Assembly (NCBI GenBank): GCA_030278955.1
Contig: JAOANR010000001.1
Coordinates: 24,179,573-24,243,572 of the forward strand
From: Hygrophila difformis
Lineage: Eukaryota; Streptophyta; Magnoliopsida; Lamiales; Acanthaceae
Reading direction: 5' to 3'
Length of the DNA stretch: 64,000 bases
The notes beneath the pieces are model-generated. The model saw nothing but the letters and a program-made list of their open reading frames with translations, ran no database searches and was not told the DNA's origin. Positions 57,910 through 64,000 of the stretch are shown here, piece after piece (the first letter of the stretch is position 1; each line of letters opens with the position of its first letter). The position numbers and the translations under genes are program-made.

Positions 57910-58440
57910 GTTTAATTTGATTTGTTGGAATATGCAGGGGCTGGTCCAGGAGACTTCCGGAGAGAGTTTTGTGATCTGTCTCGAACCAAGCAAGTTGATC
58001 TCTTTGCTCTTTTTGAACCTCAGATAAGTGGTGCTCGTGCTGACTCTTTTATTCGAATGGGTGGTTTTCCTAAATCTTTCCGTGTGGAGGCTTCGAGCTT
58101 CTCAGGTGGTATTTGGGTACTATGGAAAGCTCATCTGAATTTTACTATTCTGGAAAGCCATTTCCAATTTGTTGATATCCAAGTTCAAGATGGAGAGGAG
58201 ATTCTCTTTCTCATCCTCATTTATATCGCTCCTAGCAAATCAAGGAGATCCTGGTTATGGCCTGCCTTGTCCCGTCTCAGCTCTGATAGACATAGGCCCT
58301 GGCTTTTAGGTGGCGACTTGAACTTCTTTGCCCGATTTGATGAAGCTAAAGGGGGCTCCATTTCTTCTAGTGCTTGTACGGAACAGAATTTATGGATGCG
58401 CTATATTGATGTGAACGATCTCCATTTCTTAAGGAGTAAG
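57910..58440 (+). pseudogene. LINE ORF2 remnant, endonuclease part only
   Basis: Begins about 70 bp after ORF1 with MFNLICWNMQGL, then shifts frame near 57950 to FALFEPQISGARADSF, SFSGGIWVLWKAH, LIYIAPSKSRRSWLW and WLLGGDLNFFARFDEAKGG. Similarity ends near 58435 (FLRSKYTIR), before the catalytic histidine region; reverse transcriptase is absent. Confidence 0.85.
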
Positions 58441-58534
58441 TATACAATAAGATGATGATGATACACAGAAAAAATTAAGAATGTCAAATAACACTTCAAA
58501 GTATATAAATGTAAATAATAGTACATATATTATA

Positions 58535-58933
58535 CTCCCACCGTTTTCTTAAAGTGTCTGTTTTAAGATAAGTATCATATTTCTATATTTGGTAAAATAA
58601 AATGGGTGGGAAAGTGGGATGTGGATATGGTGCAGGTGTAGATATGGTGTGTGGGAGCTTTTATGTGATGGCACATTTGTGTGTGTGTGTGATGCGCGTA
58701 GTGGTTTATGTGATGTTTGGGTGATGGGTGATGGATTCCGTGGTTTGTATTATGATCGAGTCATGAGATCACAAAAATGCTCCCAAACATCACAAAAATT
58801 ATCTGCACATGCAGCTAGCAACTCTGTCTGCATACTAACTGTATTGGGGAAAGTGGGATGAGAGAGAATACAATTAATGTATTTCTTAAAAAGTTTGCCA
58901 AGAGGAAAAGTGAATACTTAAAAATCGAGGGAG
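58535..58933. mobile_element. Stowaway MITE
   Basis: TA-flanked ends CTCCCACCGTTTTCTTAAAG and, inverted, CTCCCTCGATTTTTAAGTATT. 399 bp, with a GT-rich stretch at 58676-58692. Confidence 0.75.
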
Positions 58934-60042
58934 TATATTACTATAATATATTTTTAGTGAAAAGCAAAAGGCGGCAGGACAGGGCTGGGTGACAACATCC
59001 CCTGTCCTGCACGTACCCCTTTCCACCCTTCGTAATTGAGTCGTCTGGATAGGGGTACCAATTAATGAAACGGAACCATAATGAAATCAAAGAAACATTA
59101 GCAATCTAGAATGGTTGATAAAAATCTAGATTCAACTGATCCACCCTAAATTTTATATTCTGCAGAATGTCACAATTAATTTTGAGTTAAAGAAGTGGAG
59201 GTTGGGGGGCAGCTGATACCTTAGCTGTATTAACAGCAATGTTTCTGCAAACTGGCAGTACCATAAATGACCAAGGTTGTAATGTGTATGCTTGATTTTG
59301 GAATCTCACAGCAGACGACCAGCGTTCATCGATATTAGCAAGAAATGCTGAGCACTGGCTGTGAGAACGGTAGACATGTGCATGTAAATAGTAATAAGTG
59401 TTCCAAAAAAGGCTATAGTTGTTGTCACTCCACTTAAGATAAGCGAAAGAACACCGAGTTCATAAAGAAAGTAAACTAATATAACTTTTGCATTAAAAGC
59501 ACATATAAAGGCATAATGTGGTCACCAATTCTGTTGGCCTACAACAGCATAATATACCACCCAATGGTGGAGTTAAGTAATGAATAAAAGGCAAAATATT
59601 GGATAAACCAGTGGAGTTCTTCCATGCTGTGATGATAAGTCCACAAGAAATTAGTACATACATTTTGGAATATGACCAAAATCATCCAAAATACATAAAG
59701 CATTGGAACGAATTTGCCACTATTTTCTTACAACTTAATTCAATTTCACTTTCTTTGTAACTAGAAAACATGCTTGTTTAATGTTTAGTTGGTTTAAAAA
59801 AGAGGATAATGAGTAAAGCGTATCTATGGTAAGTTCACTTTATAGCAACTTGGCTCTCTAGTAACTGGTGGAACTAAGAGGACGAGATCCAACAATCATG
59901 AAATCAACAAAAGCAGTAGCACCCTGTGAGATGAATTTAATCAACAATTACTTCACCAGGAGAACAAGATCAAACTCTAATTACCTCCGCAAAACATTTT
60001 ACGCAGCAATGTACAATTTATTAACTTCAACATAAATAAGAA
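58934..60042. other. Intergenic, no gene seen
   Basis: No ORF with a recognisable domain, RNA gene or delimited repeat. Confidence 0.4.
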
Positions 60043-62537
60043 TGTAACACCCCGGATTTGATAACCCAGGCCGGGATGCCACCGCCGCATCTCCCTAGCA
60101 AAACACGGATTCTACGAGCTTGCCAAAGAGATGCAAGGCTATAGGTATTGCAAAAAGGTTTAAAAACAAGTCCGGAATCTATGTAAAAATAATAATGAGT
60201 ATCGTCCCCACACAAAGTAGCAATAATAATATATCGCAGCGAAAAATGTAAAATGGGCCGACATGGCCAAAACTCGGGATTTACATGCCCGTTATGCAAG
60301 TATCATGAAAAGCGATAAAACAATGTTTAATAATTCCATCCCCCAATGCACATGCTATGCATTATCTCCGTACTCTGAAAGAAAGAGAAAAACAACAATT
60401 TTATCAGTATATAAAATACTGAGTAAGTCGATCCTAACATAGCAATAAAGGGATTTATTTAGATGATTTAAAATTTCACTCCTAACATGCATTCACAAAA
60501 TTTAAAGGAAATAATATTTTAATTGTGTACTTGCACATGCATTTAATCCACAATAACAATTTAGTCATGATACGAAATTTAAAGACATAATTTAAATGCA
60601 TAATTTAAAGACATGCAAAAATAAATAAATACTTAAAAATATTAAATCTTTTATTTCCCCCGTTACGTAACCATTTATCAGTGTTTTGTATAGCCGGTGA
60701 TCCGGCGGCCGCAGCCGTTTCGTAAGTATCTCGTTTAGCCGGTGATCCGGCGGCCGCAGCCGTATCTGCCATACCCAGTACCACTCCGGAGCCTCGGGAA
60801 ATCCATACGGACAACCCGAGAGAGTAGGCCATGTATCTCCCGCCGATTGGCGTAATATCTCATCAAATTCTCTCGTCCATTATAGGCCCGAAGAGAAAGG
60901 CTAGAGGGGCACCCTGCAGAGCACTCACCCTCCACCAAGTATCTCATGTATCATTTAGATTTAATGTATCGGGGTTTATCAAAAGTATAGATGTATCGTA
61001 TTTCAAATCTTTGATCGTTCGTTTCGAAATTTCAAAATCCTTCGATTTAAAAGTATCTTGGCGTCACAGTTTGCGCCTTTTCAATTTAAAAATTCGGTTT
61101 AAGTCCGAAAAATCTGAAAACTTCACAGTTTATGCAAAACACCCTAACGAACAACTTTCGTGTTTTAACTTTTTCAAAATAAGTTGAGGAAACATGTCAA
61201 AAATCGATTTTATTATGCAACCAGAAATCTGTCCGGACTCAGGTTCGACACAGTTCAGAATTTCGACTTTTTAACATATCAAATGGACTTCAAAAATTCT
61301 GAAATTTTAACCACATATACTAGACATGATTATCTACAACTTTCATTTAGATTATAAAGATCAAATCGGAATAGAAAATATAGAAACATGCTCATCAAGT
61401 TCGAATATGAACACTATCAGGTTTTTCGAAAAGTCCTAGTAAACAGTTTATGTTCGGCGCGATTTGAAATAGCAAACATTAACGAAAATGTCTGAAATTT
61501 TTACACAACCTAGATTTATGTGTTAGGATTAAAAGTCTAGTTTTGAGTTTCTCGGATTGAATCCTCGAAATAGGAGTTTTAGGCCGATTTCAGAAACTGC
61601 GCAAGTTGGGGTTTTGAATTTCGATTTTTTCGTTTCGTTACATTACGACTTTACCGGACGCCCCTAAATCACCCGTATTGATATGGAAGGCTCAACTTAC
61701 AGTGATTGTGTTCTTGAGTAGTCCTAGGGTCGCTCGGCTCGTCCAAAATCCTATAAACGGATCTACGAAACGCAAAGTTCCCGACTTTGGCCACGAACGT
61801 ATTTGCAATCAACGATTCAAGATTTAGATTGGGAATTTGAAAGGAAAAACGAGATTGAGAACCTAAGATACTACTTACCAATGATCTAAGGACTGTGATC
61901 CTTGATCTACACGTTCCTACGGCCGTCGGTGGTTGTCGGAAAGTCGCCGGAAGTCCGTCGGAAGTTCGTCGGGAGAGTGTTTTGGCTTGGGAGAGTTTGA
62001 GAGTCAATTGGGAGGATTTTGGAGGCTGCGAAATGGGGTGGAGACAACCCTCCCACGACCTAATACTCCTTCCCCCGCTCAAAATCCACTTTCCAAAGTC
62101 GGGGGGTCGAATTATGGTAAGAAATCGCCGAAAATGCGCAAGTTGCCAAAACCTGTAGAGCCACGCGGGGTTGGCGCGCCTTTTGGCCAAACCCCACCCG
62201 GCCAGCGCGCGGCCCTCGCCTGGACTGCGGTCCGGGCGGGTCCGTGCGATCCGATCCGTCGGGTCTTTTTCTCCTCTCTTTCGGACTTCTATCCTTCCCC
62301 GTTTTCGCGCTCGATTTTCCAGGTCATTTCCGGATTATGCTTCTCATCATAAATTTATTCCGTCTCAATTCGATTTCATGCTTGAAATCCTAAGACCGTC
62401 GGTTTTGGTCCGTCGGGTTCTAATTCGTCGTCCTTTGACTTCCGTGCATTTCCGCGTCTACGGGTTCTCGGAAACAAAACCTTCTCTCCTATTGGATTAA
62501 TTCCTATTTTTATATTCTAAAATTTACGGGTATTACA
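60043..62537 (-). repeat. LTR (minus strand) of a Ty3-like or non-autonomous element
   Basis: On the minus strand it runs TGTAATACCCGTAAATTT...ATCCGGGGTGTTACA, 2495 bp. A purine-rich tract lies just upstream on that strand (right side), so this is the 3' LTR. Contains a 45-bp tandem duplication with tagccggtgatccggcggcc at 60690-60765. The 173-codon ORF at 61669-62190 has no domain and is not called. Confidence 0.75.
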
Positions 62538-62575
62538 GTCTACCCCCCTTAAGAACCAACTTCGTCCTCGAAGTT
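62538..62575 (-). other. Polypurine tract and end of internal region
   Basis: On the minus strand TTCGAGGACGAAGTTGG then TTCTTAAGGGGGGTAGAC directly precede the LTR. This arrangement (gaggacgaa, then purine tract) matches the end of the large LTR element at 26540-26565, suggesting the same broad lineage. Confidence 0.7.
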
Positions 62576-63323
62576 GCACTTCATCCTCTCGTGAGTTCGG
62601 GAATTGTTTGATTAAGCGATTGTATTATTGTGTGTCGTTGTTTGTTATTATTTGACTGAACCCAGAATTGAAATTTCCGAGTTGCCTACGTCCCCCGTGA
62701 AGGGATCAAGTCATTACGTAGTTCAAAACAATTTGAATTTGTTTCTTTGGGGTATAAAGTATTCGTATAAAATATCCGGATATATTCGGGTTGTCACAAA
62801 GAAAATGTTTCAACTGTTTGGAGAAATTAATATTGTTAAATATAGAGTGACACATCTCCATTCGGATTAAACTTTTAGACGATACAACCGTTTAGGGAAA
62901 AAATTAAGAAAAGAAAATTACAGATTTACAAATGTTGAAGGAATTAATAATAATAAATATAATTCGATGCATCGCCCACCAACTTAAAACTTTTAAGTGA
63001 CACGATCATCCAACAAAAGAGATATTTAAAAATTAAAAGTAAAAAATAAAAATAAAAAAGAATTATGAAAATAAATTAAAAAGAGAAAAAAGATTAAGAC
63101 AAATGAAAAAAGAAGACAAAAACCACAACAAAATCTTGTGGTGACAAAGTTTAAGAAACTGTCAAATGGAAGATCACAATATTTTCTAGGATTTCAGGAA
63201 TAACCAATTCAGGGACATAGCAATATAGCAGCAAAGGAAGAACAATAAAATTTGGTGTGCCACATTCAATCTAAAAGATGTTTTAAAATAATAATTAAAA
63301 TAATAATTAAAGCTTATGCACAC
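62576..63323. other. AT-rich DNA between LTR and beta-galactosidase remnant
   Basis: No pol coding was seen to the right of the LTR on the minus strand, so the element is truncated or non-coding. It cannot extend intact past the gene remnant unless it lies within an intron. From 62870 the sequence is A-rich and featureless. Confidence 0.4.
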
Positions 63324-63956
63324 CTCCTGTTTTGGTCCCAATTTGATATTATTCAGGTGAATTGACACCAACAAGGGCAAGTTCGCAAAGTTTTATAGCA
63401 GCATGCAGATCTTTCAGATGTTCCCATTTAGGTTGTCTCAGAAGCCCTAGACATGTTATAGAGCTATTATGTAAAATGTATGAAACAACTGAGGACATGC
63501 AACTGAAATGAGAGACATTTTTCTCTAATAGAGAACAAGGAAAATGAGAAAATAAAACATTTCAAAAATGTCTCATCCTGGAGTACACCACTCCCTTTTT
63601 CACGATCTATTTATAACCATTGACAAACAAAAACAAAATGATGTAAAATTCACTATTTGTGCTTATATTGCTAGTTATAATATTTTTCTGCTCTCATTAA
63701 AACAATTTAACAAGGCAAGTTATGACACTTGCAAGTCACTTTTCCTTCCACATAGTTTCTCGTTTCTGAAGGGAATGGAATAAAAAAATAAAAGAGAAGA
63801 AAGAACTGGTTGCAAATCCCACCATATTCATCAAGGGGAGCAAAGAAAGAACTGGTTGCAAATCCCACCATATTCATCAAGAGGAGCATCATAATCATAG
63901 CTAGTAATGATATTTGGGCCCCCAGCAGTACGACCAAAGTTCGTCCCACCAAAGTA
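63324..63956 (-). pseudogene. GH35 beta-galactosidase gene fragment, two exons, in-frame stop
   Basis: Plant GH35 enzymes remove terminal beta-galactose from cell-wall glycans. Exon 63956-63869 (after cag, before GT) reads [14 protein letters not shown], then [13 protein letters not shown]. Exon 63446-63324 continues in phase as LLRQPKWEHLKDLHAAIKLC, ELALVGVNSPE and then TAA at about 63357-63355. One frame over, the family sequence continues (IKLGPKQE), so a single extra base explains the stop. The donor end of the first exon is duplicated in a 46-bp repeat. Upstream exons would lie right of the window. No further exons were found to the left before the LTR. Probably a pseudogene; an assembly error cannot be excluded. 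Confidence 0.85.
63803..63894 (-). repeat. 46-bp tandem duplication across an exon-intron border
   Basis: aactggttgcaaatcccacc and the following tattcatcaag(g/a)ggagca occur twice, 46 bp apart (63804 and 63850). Each copy has the same DEYG|GT splice donor (exon ends at 63869 and, if the distal copy is used, 63823). 46 is not a multiple of three. Confidence 0.85.
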
Positions 63957-64000
63957 CTGCAACCATAAGGTAAACAACTCAGGAAAATTAGTTTTCCAAT

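Noticed and set aside
61669..62190. 173-codon ORF in the minus-strand LTR
   Set aside because: No domain; entirely within the LTR; composition-driven.

Overview
The window looks like nuclear DNA from a eudicot plant. It carries intron-rich genes with GT-AG junctions, an 800-residue cytosolic-type methionyl-tRNA synthetase with the plant EMAP II-like tail, a plant GH35 beta-galactosidase remnant, and a dense mix of plant transposon types (Copia, large non-coding LTR elements, L1-type LINE, Helitron, Stowaway and hAT MITEs, TRIM, tRNA-derived SINEs). A Lamiales-like asterid is only a guess.

Positions 1-33,900 are almost entirely transposons inside transposons. A frameshifted Copia fragment lies at the left edge. 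Next comes an AT-rich outer repeat built of TTACCACAC/GTGGTAA arrays in inverted orientation. A Helitron (3339-30667, minus strand) sits precisely inside one unit of the left array. The Helitron was itself hit by a short LINE 3' end (4813-4994), a full-length LINE with two open ORFs (7087-12751, 20-bp target duplication) and a large LTR element without recognisable gag-pol (13057-29256, target duplication CTCAA). That LTR element in turn contains a Stowaway MITE holding an hAT MITE (13100-13889) and a young non-autonomous LTR element with 1585-bp LTRs (16645-22963, target duplication TATGC). Every boundary named here is supported by terminal motifs plus target duplications or an empty-site comparison.

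Positions 34,250-51,030 are the gene-bearing part. A terminal-inverted-repeat element ends about 127 bp before the TATA box of the methionyl-tRNA synthetase gene (17 coding exons, 36120-44748, plus). Its introns carry an hAT-like MITE, a complete TRIM retrotransposon and a Stowaway. A possible small secreted-protein ORF follows at 46024-46368. An LTV1-type 40S ribosome-biogenesis gene (4 coding exons, 47760-49739) lies on the minus strand.

Positions 51,030-64,000 return to repeats: motif-rich low-complexity DNA, a SINE, a TIR element with a GCTGAAATA array interrupted by nested MITEs, a LINE fragment that lacks its 3' part, a 2.5-kb LTR on the minus strand, and at the right edge two exons of a beta-galactosidase gene with an in-frame stop and a duplicated splice donor. 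The synthetase and LTV1 both serve translation, but nothing indicates that their neighbourhood is functional; the rest is a record of successive transposition.
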